Shown in pieces: positions 9,518 through 19,800 of a stretch of DNA of 64,000 nucleotides. The stretch covers positions 1 to 64,000 of the forward strand of contig JAGIAT010000013.1 of NCBI GenBank assembly GCA_017744715.1, written 5' to 3'. Every line of letters begins with the position of its first letter. Positions within the stretch are counted from its first letter, which is position 1. The translations under genes were made by a program, and so were the position numbers. The notes under the pieces were generated by a model that made no database searches, was not told the origin of the DNA, and saw nothing but the letters and a program-made list of their open reading frames with translations. This DNA is from Niabella sp. GTDB taxonomy: Bacteria > Bacteroidota > Bacteroidia > Chitinophagales > Chitinophagaceae.

Positions 9518-11182
9518 ATGAGTTTTGAAAATTTTAAGGTACCCTACGAGGTCGATAAGAATTATGAAAAAAAGGTTGCTTATTTCTCAATGGAGTTTGC
9601 CATTCATCAGCCATTAAAGATTTACAGCGGAGGACTGGGCTTTTTGTCGGGCTCGCATTTCCGAAGTGCTTATGAATTGCGGCAGAACATGATTGGTATT
9701 GGCATTTTATGGAAATATGGATATTACGACCAGGAACGGAACCAGGACCAGACGCTGGATGTGGCCTGGAATGAAAAGCTGTATAGTTTCCTGGAGGATA
9801 CGGGCATTAAATTCCAGATCATGGTGCACGACGCCCCGGTTTGGGTAAAAGCCTGGTACCTGAACCCGGAAACGTTTAAGACCGCCCCCTTATTTTTACT
9901 GAGCACGGATCTTCCGGAAAATGACTACGTATCTCAAACCATTTCGCATAAATTGTATGATGCAAATGTTGCAACAAAAGTAGCACAGTTTATTCTCCTG
10001 GGTGTAGGCGGCGCCAAGCTGATCGATCTGCTGGGATTCAACCCGGAGCTCTATCATCTGAATGAAGCGCATGGCCTTTCCGCAGCATTTTACCTGTATC
10101 AGAAGTTTAATCGTAACCTGGAAGAGGTGAAGAAGCGGCTGGTGTTTACCACGCATACACCGGAGGAAGCGGGCAATGAAAAGCATGATATTCATCTCTG
10201 CCATAAGATGAGTTATTTCTGCGGATTGAGCGTAGACGAAGTAAAGGCGCTAACCCGCGATTACAACGAACAGTTTAACCACTCGCTGGTAGCGCTGCGC
10301 TTTGCGCACGTGGCGAATGGCGTATCCAAGCTGCATGGAGAAGTGTCGCGCGAAATGTGGGGAAAATACGAAGGGATCTGTCCCATTGTTTCCATCACCA
10401 ATGCACAGAACTGGAACTATTGGGCCGACAAACAAATGTATAAGTTTAAAGATGTAGGCGATGACTATGGCTTCGACGACCGTAAATGGTTTTTGAAAAA
10501 AAGAGCCTTTGAAATAGTGGCGGATCAAACCGGTAAGTTATTTGATCCTAAAGTACTGACCATTGTATGGGCCAGGCGATTTGCGGGATACAAACGGGCC
10601 GGCCTTATCGCATCGGACCTGCGGCGGTTTAACGAGTTGCTCAATAACCCGCAGTTCCCGGTTCAGATCATCTGGGCCGGTAAGCCTTATCCGATGGATT
10701 TTCCGGCTATATCGGAATTTAATGAGCTGGTACACCTGAGCAAGAATTACAAGAACGTAGCGGTGCTCACCGGCTATGAGCTGGGATTGTCGAAGCGCTT
10801 AAAACAGGCAGCGGATATATGGCTGAACAATCCCCGGGTTCCGAGAGAGGCATCGGGTACCAGCGGTATGACGGCCGCGATGAATGGTGCGGTGAATTTT
10901 TCTACAGATGATGGCTGGATTCCCGAATTTATTAATCACGGCCATAACGGGTTTGTGATTCCTAAAGCTGATTATGCAACTATGAATACGTATGAGCAGG
11001 ACCAGTATGATCTCAATAAACTGTATGAAATCCTTACCGGTCAGGCCATTCCGTTGTATTACCAGGATTATAATACCTGGCGCCAGATCATGAAGAATGG
11101 TATGCAGGATGTACGCTGGCAGTTTGAAAGCAACCGCATGGCACATGAGTACTATGCGATGATGTATAACGCCAATTATTAG
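9518..11182 (+). CDS. glgP: Alpha-glucan phosphorylase-like protein (GT35, short form)
   Basis: Related to the short (about 550-residue) alpha-glucan phosphorylases, which release glucose-1-phosphate from alpha-glucans using pyridoxal phosphate. The 554 residues include FSMEFAIHQPLKIYSGGLG (23-41), LNEAHG (181-186), TTHTPEEAGN (211-220), ARRFAGYKR (352-360) and EASGTSGMTAAMNG (444-457). In characterised phosphorylases the residue after the Met of the last motif is the lysine that carries PLP. Here it is Thr452, codon ACG at 10871-10873, one base from AAG. Either PLP is held differently or the enzyme is not a normal phosphorylase. No signal peptide, so cytoplasmic. A hairpin terminator follows 22 bp after the stop. 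The symbol is by family, not proven activity. Confidence 0.82.
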   Translation: MSFENFKVPYEVDKNYEKKVAYFSMEFAIHQPLKIYSGGLGFLSGSHFRSAYELRQNMIGIGILWKYGYYDQERNQDQTLDVAWNEKLYSFLEDTGIKFQIMVHDAPVWVKAWYLNPETFKTAPLFLLSTDLPENDYVSQTISHKLYDANVATKVAQFILLGVGGAKLIDLLGFNPELYHLNEAHGLSAAFYLYQKFNRNLEEVKKRLVFTTHTPEEAGNEKHDIHLCHKMSYFCGLSVDEVKALTRDYNEQFNHSLVALRFAHVANGVSKLHGEVSREMWGKYEGICPIVSITNAQNWNYWADKQMYKFKDVGDDYGFDDRKWFLKKRAFEIVADQTGKLFDPKVLTIVWARRFAGYKRAGLIASDLRRFNELLNNPQFPVQIIWAGKPYPMDFPAISEFNELVHLSKNYKNVAVLTGYELGLSKRLKQAADIWLNNPRVPREASGTSGMTAAMNGAVNFSTDDGWIPEFINHGHNGFVIPKADYATMNTYEQDQYDLNKLYEILTGQAIPLYYQDYNTWRQIMKNGMQDVRWQFESNRMAHEYYAMMYNANY

Positions 11183-11204
11183 AATCCTGTTTGTATATAT
11201 TTTT

Positions 11205-11235
11205 AAGCCGCTTCTGTAACAGGAAGCGGCTTTTT
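11205..11235 (+). terminator. Rho-independent terminator after the GT35 gene
   Basis: Perfect 10-bp stem AAGCCGCTTC / GAAGCGGCTT with an 8-nt loop TGTAACAG, followed by TTT. It is 22 bp past the stop codon of the phosphorylase-like gene and upstream of the convergent sulfatase gene. Confidence 0.9.
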
Positions 11236-11325
11236 GTATTTAATGAAATAGATCAATGATCAGCATCTGCGGACATATTATCGCTCTTATTGAAAAGGAG
11301 GAACATATCCGGGGGCAAAAAAATC

Positions 11326-12711
11326 TTATGGATACTTCCGCTCCATAGCTCTTCCTTTTGTTTCCATTTTATGTTTCATGATCTGGTTATAGCCGCCAAA
11401 GGAACTGCCCCAGTGCGGGGCTTGCAGACCCTTTTCCCATTGCTCCAGTTGCTGTAAAAGATCTTTTACGAGCTCCGGATGCCGGGCTGCCAGGTTACGG
11501 GTTTCAGAGATATCGGCCTCCAGGTTAAAAAGGAGGATGGGATCCGACTGTACGCGGATCAGCTTCCATTTACCGGAGCGTACGGCGGCGGCAACACCTC
11601 TGCGCCAGAAAAGTGCTTTATGCGGTGTTTTTGCCGTGTTGAGATAAGGCAGGAGGTTGACCCCGTCCAATGAATAGGATGCTGTTTGTTTTGCACGGGC
11701 GGCCGCCAGTGCGGTGGGCAGTATGTCCAGGGAAATCACTGGCTTGTTATAAACCGTATGCGCACGGATATGCCCCGGCCATTTCATAATGGTGGCTACC
11801 CGGATGCCGCCTTCCCATTTGGAACCTTTCATGCCGCGCAGCAGACCATTATCGGAGGCATTGTTGGTGGCGCCGCCGTTGTCGTTAATAAAGAAAATAA
11901 GCGTGTTGTTCTCCAGCCCTTTTTCCTTAAGGGTATGCAGCACCGTGCCGATACCGGCATCCATCGAGCTCATCATCGCTGCATAGGTTTGCCGGTCTTT
12001 CTCTTTGATAAAATTAAAACGCTCCAGGTCCTGCTGCTTTGCCTGTAAAGGCGTATGGATGGCATTGTATGCGAGGTACATAAAAAAAGGCCGGCTTTGA
12101 TTTTGATCGATGAAATCAACGGCCCGTTGGGTAAACATATCCGTAAGATAGGTGATGTCTTTTTCGGGCACAATGGTATGATTATCGTAAAGGGCAAAGG
12201 GCTCTTCCCTGGCTCCTTTAAAAGGGAAGAAATCCCGGTGGCCTTCTTTAAAGCCATAGAACTCGTCAAAGCCCCGGTTCAGCGGAAAGTACGCGCTGGT
12301 ATTGCCCTGGTGCCATTTTCCAATAGCGATGGTGCGGTAGCCGTTGGCTTTTAGTTCATCGGCAATGGTTTTTTGGTTCAGGTCCAGGCCCATATCCGCT
12401 TCCGTATACCCTGGCGACGGTTTACCAGACATATTGTGTTCGAACCCGAACCGCTGTTGGTACCGGCCGGTAAGGATGCCCGCTCTTGAGGGTGCACATA
12501 CAGATGCCGACACATAGGCGTTGGTGAACCGGACGCCTGCTGCTGCAAGCGCATTGATATGCGGTGTGGGAATTTGTGTACCTCCATAGCATCCAAAGTC
12601 TGCATATCCGCCGTCATCGCTCACAATTACGAGGATATTGGGCTTTTTATTTTGCTGAGCGGTAACATGCAGGCAAAGAAAAAAAACTGCTGCCCATAAA
12701 ACGATTTTCAT
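11326..12711 (-). CDS. Exported sulfatase (family S1)
   Basis: Predicted to hydrolyse a sulfate ester on a polysaccharide-derived oligosaccharide in the periplasm. A signal peptide (MKIVLWAAVFFLCLHVTAQ) is followed by the alkaline-phosphatase-like sulfatase fold. Calcium-site acids Asp32-Asp33 (VSDDGGYADFGCYGG) are present, as is the formylglycine motif C72-A-P-S-R. GKWHQG and NRGFDEFYGF are also typical of S1 sulfatases. The start at 12711 is preferred because the signal peptide begins there. An in-frame ATG lies 24 bp upstream. Activation would need an anaerobic or FGE-type maturase, not seen in the window. It sits 158 bp downstream of the PL8 lyase on the same strand, suggesting a role in a sulfated glycosaminoglycan-like pathway. 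Confidence 0.93.
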   Translation of the reverse strand: MKIVLWAAVFFLCLHVTAQQNKKPNILVIVSDDGGYADFGCYGGTQIPTPHINALAAAGVRFTNAYVSASVCAPSRAGILTGRYQQRFGFEHNMSGKPSPGYTEADMGLDLNQKTIADELKANGYRTIAIGKWHQGNTSAYFPLNRGFDEFYGFKEGHRDFFPFKGAREEPFALYDNHTIVPEKDITYLTDMFTQRAVDFIDQNQSRPFFMYLAYNAIHTPLQAKQQDLERFNFIKEKDRQTYAAMMSSMDAGIGTVLHTLKEKGLENNTLIFFINDNGGATNNASDNGLLRGMKGSKWEGGIRVATIMKWPGHIRAHTVYNKPVISLDILPTALAAARAKQTASYSLDGVNLLPYLNTAKTPHKALFWRRGVAAAVRSGKWKLIRVQSDPILLFNLEADISETRNLAARHPELVKDLLQQLEQWEKGLQAPHWGSSFGGYNQIMKHKMETKGRAMERKYP

Positions 12712-12868
12712 TGTTGCGTGATTGACTGTGCTCATGATCTTTTTATTATAAACCGCCGGTCGATGCCACCGGTATGATCAGTACTATTCGGCGGGTATGT
12801 TATTTATAAATGAAGGCAGCACTTCACGGATACCTAATGTACAAAGCGTAAGTGCAGACAGGGCCTGC

Positions 12869-14980
12869 TTATTCCACGGCCAACGATACGGATTGACCGG
12901 CATAGGGCCCCTTCGGCAACGGAACCGTAAAATCTTTTTTAACGGTTGATGAAGTAATGGATACCTCCAGGGTTTGAAGCTTTTGGGTAGGGTCCGCCAC
13001 ATGGATCACCGTTTTCCCCGAGGACATATTCCGTACCTGTATGATGCAGGGTTGTGCTGCTGTTACCACCAGGTCATTGAGTGTGACACGCCCGGGTTTA
13101 TAAAAAACGGCCTGCAGGATCTTCAGCTGCCGGTGTGCTACGGCCTGGAGGTCGCCGGTATTGGAAAGGATCCGGATCTGTTCCGGGTTATAGGACGGCA
13201 CCTTGCTGATATCGATGCCCGGAACCACCACATAGGCATAGGTAGCATCGGCGGGTCTTTTGCTATGATCAAACCAAAGTTTAAAAACCTTCCCGCTTAC
13301 CGTTCCCTTCCGGGAATAATTGATCTGTGACCAGTTACCGGATTGCTCTTTGTTTGAAATAACGATCGGCGAAGGTGCGGGGAAGAAATAGGCAATGCTG
13401 TCATGCCACACCCAGCGCGGACGCACAGCCGTGAGCGATTGACCGAGCTTGCGGGAATTCCCGTTTTCATTAACAACAATGGTTCCTTTAGCCCATGCCT
13501 GGTTGATGGTGGTGGTAATGGATTCCGGCGCATTGCTGCAGATACCGGCGCCCAGGCAAACCACTTCATCGTCGAAAAAGAACCAGGATTTTTTTGCGGT
13601 CACACTGTCGTAATGAAGCGTATAGGCCGTTGCTCCGTATAAGCTGTCTGTTACACCCCCTGTAAAATCGGTGCTGCCGTAAATGCCCCAATCCGTTTTC
13701 ATAACAACAGCCGTATCGTAATCGCGGGCAGTTACACCCGGGATCTTATCCCATTCCCAGGCCGGCATAATGTTGAGGTATTCATTCCCGCGCCGTACAA
13801 GGTTTACGGATCCGTCGGGGAGTACGGTGCCCAGCATGTTTTCCCCGTTACCGCTTTCTGTACGAATGGTGCGACGGGAAACCGTACGTACGTTGAACGA
13901 GTAGCCCGGCCGCAGATGCAGGGTGTAGTCGCCCCGCCAGAAATGCGTGTGGCCGGGTGTGACCTGGTATGACGGCGGCTCCTGCTGCAACAGTCTTGCT
14001 TTGATGGCAGCAAGTGCTCCGGCCTGTTCCGGGCTCACCGCCAGGATATGGCTAAAAAGCCCGGCTACATCATTATTATCTACAATTTTTGTTTTATCGA
14101 GCGCATTGGTGCGGGAGATGCCACGTCCTTCTACATTGTAGTCGATACCGCTTCCCCGGAGCGTTCTTGCAAAGGTGTTAAAAAAGTAATGATCCAGCAG
14201 GGCATGTTTATCTTTTGGAATGGCATAGCGGGTGCCTGCAAGCCAGGCTGCAACCCGGTAAGACCCGATCAGGAAAACCAGTCCGTAGCTTGAGATCTGC
14301 AGCTGTTCCTTATGCTGCAGATAGGAGTAATCATTTTGCAGCCCTTCCTTTGTGGTAAAGCTGATTGGTTGGAAGGCCTCATCCACAGCTGTCTGCATCA
14401 GTTGTGCATCCTGTAGTACCGCTGCACGGCAGATATAATGGATGGCGATATCCAGCTTATTGGCACCGGTAAACGCTGAAGGGGAGCGGGCGGATTCCAT
14501 TATTTTTAATACCGAATCCTGTAAGGCCGGAGGCAACTGCTTTTTACCAAACTGCAGCATGGCAAGGATCTGCCCCAGGTGTTGCGGTGTATTGATGTCG
14601 TTATGCCACCAGTTATTGCTTTTTGGGCGGATCTGACACCAGTATTGCAGCCCGTTGCTGATTGCGCGAAACAGGGTTTCATCGCCCGCATAAATGCTGC
14701 GCGGATTGCAATAGCCTGCTGCAAACAGCCGGATGCGGTCGAGGTGTGCGGCCGGCAGCCAAAGGGTGGCCGAACGGTCGTCATACCGGATATCGGGCCA
14801 GCTTCCATCGCCGTTCATGTTGCTTTTATAAGCCAGTATGCCTTTGGTAACCTGTGCATCGGAGGTTTCGTCAAATACTTCCTTACTGATCCGTGCCAGG
14901 ATGGTCGACATTTCGTTCTGGGCTACACCCGGTATAAACACAGCGAGCAGCAGCAGAAGCAGGGTTATTTGTTTGCTCAT
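12869..14980 (-). CDS. Polysaccharide lyase family 8 (chondroitin AC / hyaluronate lyase type)
   Basis: Predicted to cleave uronic-acid-containing chains by beta-elimination, leaving 4,5-unsaturated uronic acid ends. With the start at 14980 (MSKQITLL, signal peptide to about residue 21) it has 703 residues, near the usual size for PL8. The alpha/alpha-toroid motif NNWWHNDINTPQHLG (122-136) resembles Flavobacterium chondroitin AC lyase more than xanthan lyase. Expected catalytic residues are in place: Asn174 (TGANK), His223 (YLQHKEQ), Tyr232 (ISSYG) and Arg286 (VEGRGISR). A beta-sandwich C-terminal half follows. It is flanked by the sulfatase downstream and GH88 upstream (92-bp gap), so the three form a plausible operon. 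Substrate choice between chondroitin and hyaluronan is not resolvable from sequence alone. Confidence 0.93.
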   Translation of the reverse strand: MSKQITLLLLLLAVFIPGVAQNEMSTILARISKEVFDETSDAQVTKGILAYKSNMNGDGSWPDIRYDDRSATLWLPAAHLDRIRLFAAGYCNPRSIYAGDETLFRAISNGLQYWCQIRPKSNNWWHNDINTPQHLGQILAMLQFGKKQLPPALQDSVLKIMESARSPSAFTGANKLDIAIHYICRAAVLQDAQLMQTAVDEAFQPISFTTKEGLQNDYSYLQHKEQLQISSYGLVFLIGSYRVAAWLAGTRYAIPKDKHALLDHYFFNTFARTLRGSGIDYNVEGRGISRTNALDKTKIVDNNDVAGLFSHILAVSPEQAGALAAIKARLLQQEPPSYQVTPGHTHFWRGDYTLHLRPGYSFNVRTVSRRTIRTESGNGENMLGTVLPDGSVNLVRRGNEYLNIMPAWEWDKIPGVTARDYDTAVVMKTDWGIYGSTDFTGGVTDSLYGATAYTLHYDSVTAKKSWFFFDDEVVCLGAGICSNAPESITTTINQAWAKGTIVVNENGNSRKLGQSLTAVRPRWVWHDSIAYFFPAPSPIVISNKEQSGNWSQINYSRKGTVSGKVFKLWFDHSKRPADATYAYVVVPGIDISKVPSYNPEQIRILSNTGDLQAVAHRQLKILQAVFYKPGRVTLNDLVVTAAQPCIIQVRNMSSGKTVIHVADPTQKLQTLEVSITSSTVKKDFTVPLPKGPYAGQSVSLAVE

Positions 14981-15072
14981 TTTTTGTGCAGATTTTACGC
15001 AATTGCCTGTACCGTAGCCGGCGTGGTTCCGGTTACTTCCGGGTACGGTTGCGCACACAAAATACTAATAAA

Positions 15073-16320
15073 TTAATTCATGTTTTTAAAACGCAGCAAG
15101 GCCTCCAGGAAATAATAGTCTGCATAAACCAGCGGCACATCAATTTCATTGCCATGCGGGATACTGCCTACGGAATGTTTCAAAAGGAAATGACTATTCG
15201 TACCGGGCGCGGCGAGATAGGCCGGGCTGCTTAATGATTTGAGGATCGCTATGGCAAAATCCCTGTAGCGCCCACCCGCTTTGCCCAGGTATCCCTGCAT
15301 TTCCAGCAATGCGGAGGCGGTAATTGCAGCAGCGGAAACATCCCTGGGTGTGTATTTGAAGTTTGCCGGGTTGTAATTCCAGTCGGCCTTATAGCCCGGC
15401 TGGCCCACGTTAAAGTCCCAATAAGGTATGTTGTCTGCAGGCAGGTTCGGATGATTCATAAAGAAATCGGCCATCTTTTTTGCGGTATTGAGGTATCGTT
15501 TGTCTTTTGTTTCGCGATACATCAGGGTGAACCCGTAAATACCCCAGGCCTGGCCACGGGCCCAGGTAGAGTTGTCGGCAAACCCCTGGCAGGTTTGCTG
15601 GTGCAGCATTTTCCCTGTAAGGGTATCATAATCGACCACATGATAAGAGCTGTAATCCTTGCGTACATGATATTTCATGGTGGTTTCGGCATGGTTAACC
15701 GCCACTTTTTTAAACACGGGGTCGCCGGTTACTTTACCGGCATAGAACAGTAATTCCAGGTTCATCATATTGTCGATGATTACCGGGAAGAACCATTCGG
15801 TTTTACCATCCCAGGATTTCCGGTAGTTCCAGGATTTGATGGACTTTACCACCGGGCTGTAACGGGTGACCAGCGACCGGGCCGACTGTATCAGGATCTT
15901 TTTGTACGAAGGATCGGGTGCGGATTTTAAGGCATTTCCATAGCTGCTGTACATCATAAAACCAATATCGTGATGCCGGGTATTGTATTGATTGTTTTCG
16001 AGGCTTTCGGTCCACTCAATGGCGGCTTTCTTCCAGGGCGCCTTCCGGGTTGCCTGGTAAACATTCCATAAACAGCCGGGCCAGAAGCCGCCGGTCCAGT
16101 CATCAACGGTGTCATAATGTACGCTTCCATCCGGGTTACTGGTCCTGGGGTATTGATGCAGGTCTTTTGAGATGGCCAGCATATCGGTATACTGGCGCTC
16201 GGCCAGTTTAAAAACAAAATCAAAATCGTTCTTTCCCGGTTTCTTTTGGGCAAGGCTGCACAGTGCATACAGGTTAAAAAGTAATAGCAGTGCAATACTT
16301 CCACATTTTTTGATCAACAT
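15073..16320 (-). CDS. Unsaturated glucuronyl hydrolase (GH88)
   Basis: Removes the unsaturated glucuronate/galacturonate left on the non-reducing end of lyase products, and so acts after the neighbouring PL8 lyase. The 415-residue protein has a signal peptide (about 1-24, ending CSLAQ), placing it in the periplasm. Family motifs are DDWTGGFWPGCLW (73-85), the catalytic-region Asp118 in NTRHHDIGFMM, and Asp183 in VIIDNMMNLELL, matching the two key aspartates of characterised GH88 enzymes. WARGQAWGIYGF is also typical. It is the first gene of the minus-strand GH88-PL8-sulfatase group, starting back-to-back with the SusC gene across a 0.5-kb intergenic region. Confidence 0.94.
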   Translation of the reverse strand: MLIKKCGSIALLLLFNLYALCSLAQKKPGKNDFDFVFKLAERQYTDMLAISKDLHQYPRTSNPDGSVHYDTVDDWTGGFWPGCLWNVYQATRKAPWKKAAIEWTESLENNQYNTRHHDIGFMMYSSYGNALKSAPDPSYKKILIQSARSLVTRYSPVVKSIKSWNYRKSWDGKTEWFFPVIIDNMMNLELLFYAGKVTGDPVFKKVAVNHAETTMKYHVRKDYSSYHVVDYDTLTGKMLHQQTCQGFADNSTWARGQAWGIYGFTLMYRETKDKRYLNTAKKMADFFMNHPNLPADNIPYWDFNVGQPGYKADWNYNPANFKYTPRDVSAAAITASALLEMQGYLGKAGGRYRDFAIAILKSLSSPAYLAAPGTNSHFLLKHSVGSIPHGNEIDVPLVYADYYFLEALLRFKNMN

Positions 16321-16696
16321 AGTTCTGTATTCGATGGTTAAAAATTACGTCAGCAAACAATTGCAAGCAACGGACGCTGCAAATTGCGGAATGATTCTGG
16401 AGAACAGGGGGGATATCTTATTAAAAAGGGGGTAGAAATATATTTTCTTGCCACTGAAGCGCAGAAACGCTGAAGGGGGGGCTATAAACTCCAAAGATGC
16501 GCGAGGGTTTTCACAAAGCCCGCGAGGATAATTATAATGAGGATTCGTTTCTGTGCTCATTGCAGTCTTTGCGGATGCGTTGCGTAGTAGCGTTGAAAAA
16601 TTTAGACAGCAAAGCGTATAAATGGATCGGAGTCTCTATACTTCTGTGGCTTCCTACAAATAAAAAAACACCCCCATTTTGAGATATTTGCACCCC
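16321..16696. other. Divergent control region between GH88 and SusC operons
   Basis: Gene-free region that should hold the minus-strand promoter of the GH88-PL8-sulfatase group. No clean TAnnTTTG box was found on the minus strand. The plus-strand promoter is annotated separately just downstream. No operator palindrome of the LacI type was seen, consistent with control by the nearby two-component-type regulator. Confidence 0.45.
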
Positions 16697-16725
16697 TTGT
16701 AAATAAAAGGGGAAACTTAGGTTTG
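16697..16725 (+). promoter_or_regulatory. Bacteroidota-type promoter for the SusC operon
   Basis: TTG at 16697-16699 and an exact TAnnTTTG -7 box (TAGGTTTG) at 16718-16725, separated by 18 nt. Transcription would start near 16732. That argues against translation starting at the first in-frame ATG (16733) and favours 16760 or 16817. Confidence 0.6.
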
Positions 16726-16816
16726 CGTAGAAATGACCGGCCTCCTTTGGTGGGTCATAATGATTGCAGATCGTTTAGAAGACTATTATTACTATCAATT
16801 AAAAAAATCGTTGCTT

Positions 16817-19800
16817 ATGATGCGTTGTTTGCTGGCATGGATGCTGCTTATGGGAGTAACCTCTCTGAGCGCACAGCAGGTGAAGGTTAGCGGTATGGTT
16901 ACAGGGGCTGATGGACTGCCGCTGTCGGGCGTATCGGTAAACATTAAAAATTCCCAGGGTGGAACCACTACCGATGCGGCCGGCCGGTATGCTATTGGGC
17001 TTCCTACTGCAGAATCAGTCCTTATTTTTTCTTTTGTAGGATATACCACGCAGGAGCTTTCGCCCGGATCCGCTCCTGTTTTAAATGTGCGGCTTCAGGC
17101 GGCTGATGCACCCGGGCTGGATGAAGTAGTGGTAGTGGGATACGGAACCGTACGAAAAAAAGACCTGACAGGTTCCGTGGGACGTGTAAGCGTCAGTGAT
17201 ATGAATAAGGCGCCTGTTCGCTCTTTTGACGAAGCGCTGGCCGGCCGTGCAGCCGGTGTGCAGGTTTCATCCAATGATGGTCAGCCCGGTTCGGGGATCA
17301 GCATCGTGGTACGGGGCAATAACTCCATTACGCAGGAAAACTCCCCGCTTTATGTGGTGGATGGTTTCCCGATCGAAAATCCGAATAACAACGTCATCAA
17401 TCCCAGTGATATCGAATCCATCGAAGTGCTGAAAGATGCATCGGCAACCGCCATTTACGGTGCGCGGGGTGCCAATGGGGTAATCATGATCACCACTAAA
17501 AAAGGAAAAGAAGGCCCGCCCGTGCTTCAGCTGGATGTTTCCTACGGATACCAGGATCCCACAAAAAGAATGAACATGATGAGCCCGTATGAGTTTGTAA
17601 AATACCAGCTGGAACTGGATACCACATCGGTTTCCAGCGGAACGGTACTCACTCCCAAACAGGTTTATTTAAGCGACGGTAAAACCCTGGATAGTTATAA
17701 GAACATAGCAGGTACCAACTGGCAGGACCTGGTAATGCAACGGGCCTCCATGACCAATTATAATGTATCGCTCAACGGCGGAAGCAAACAAACAAAGTAT
17801 GCCGTTTCCGGGTCGTTGCTGGACCAGGGTGGGGTGCTCATCAATTCCGGTTACAAACGCTACCAGGGCCGGGTGATCCTGGATCAGAACGTGGGCCGCA
17901 AACTTAAGGTGGGCATCAATACCAACTACAGTTACCTGATGCAATCCGGTGTAAGTCCCAGCCAGACGCCTTCTTCTTCAACCAGTACCATCTTTGCTTC
18001 GGTATGGGGTATGCGGCCGGTATCGCCGAATGTGGACGGAAGCCTGGAAGACCTGTTTTCGGATCCGAGTATCGACCCTACCAATGACTACCGGGTGAAC
18101 CCGGTGATCAACCTGAACAACCTGGTGCGAAAGAACAATACCAAGAACCTGAGTGCAAACGCCTATGCGGAATATACGCTGCTCCCGGGGTTGAAGCTGC
18201 GGGTGAGCGGAGGCCTGAACGATAACCTGCTGCGCCAGGAGCAATTCAATAATTCCAAAACACAATACGGGCATTCCGGCACGCTGGATGGTGTAAACGG
18301 ATCGCTGACATTTGCACAAACAAACTCCTGGGTGAATGAAAACATCCTTACCTGGAGTAAAGTGAAGGGCGATCATTCGATAAATGCCGTGGGCGGTTTT
18401 ACGGCACAAGGCGGTAAAACTTCCATATATGGCATGCGTGCTACCAACCTGCCTAACGAAAGCTTAGGGGTCAGCGGATTGGATGAAGGCACATTTCAAC
18501 CCATTACCGCCCGCAGCTCGCTCTGGAGCATGGCCTCATTCCTGGGAAGGGTCAATTACAGCTACCGCTCCAGGTACCTGCTTACCGCATCGTTCAGGGC
18601 AGACGGCTCTTCTAAATTTTCGGAAGAAAACCACTGGAGTTATTTCCCGTCAGGCGCATTTTCCTGGCGCTTTTCAGAAGAAAAATTCCTGAAAGGCAAC
18701 GAGGTGCTGTCAGATGGTAAGATCCGGGTAGGTTATGGGGTTACGGGTAACAACCGCGTGGGTGACTTCTCTTATCTAACCACGTTCGGATTACCGATCG
18801 GAAGCGGGTATGTATTTAATAACAGTTTTGTCAGCGGAATTGTACCCACTGCTTTAGGCAACAGTGATCTGAGATGGGAAACCACGGGGCAGACGGACCT
18901 GGGGCTTGACCTGGGATTCTTTAAACAACGGGTGTTGCTAACGGTGGATGTGTACCGCAAAAAAACAACCGACCTGCTGCTGGATGCAAGTCTGCCAAAT
19001 TCTTCCGGTTTTAATTCGGCGTATAAAAATATCGGCAGTGTACAAAATGAAGGACTGGAAATTACCCTGGAGACCGTGAATATGCAAAAGAAGAATTTCT
19101 CCTGGACCAGTAACTTCAATATCTCGTTTAACCGCAATAAAGTACTGGGGCTTTCGGAAAACCAGGAATCATTGCAGAAGGCCATCGCCTGGGATAACGG
19201 CTGGTCGTCTACCTCCGCTTATATCGCCCGCCTGGGAGGCCCGCTGGGACAGATGTACGGGTATATCTGGGATGGGGTATACAATTATGATGATTTTGAC
19301 CGCACGGCATCCGGCGGATATGTGCTGAAAGATAATGTAACCACCAACGGGAATACACGAGATAAGATCCAGCCGGGGGATATTAAATACCGGGATATTA
19401 ACGGCGATCTGAAGGTGGATGCCAGTGACTATACGGTGATCGGCCGGGGACTGCCCATCCACTATGGTGGTTTTTCCAATAATTTTACCTATAAGAATTT
19501 TGATCTTAATATCTTCTTCCAGTGGTCATACGGCAACGATGTGATCAACGCCAATAAACTCATGTTTGAGGGCCGGAACGCTTTATCTTTTAACCAGTTT
19601 GCATCTTATGCCGACCGGTGGAGCGCCGATAACACCGATTCAAAGCTGTACCGGACAAAAGGGTATTTTGGAGGAGGGTATTCTTCCTACCTGGTGGAAG
19701 ACGCATCGTACCTGCGGTTAAAAACCGTGGCACTGGGATATAATTTCACTAAAACCGTATTGAACCGCATCCGGATAAAGGGGCTGCGCGTATATGCTGC

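Noticed and set aside
12869..14980. PL8 enzyme as a xanthan lyase
   Set aside because: The NNWWHNDINTPQ motif matches chondroitin AC lyase better than xanthan lyase, and the downstream neighbour is a sulfatase.
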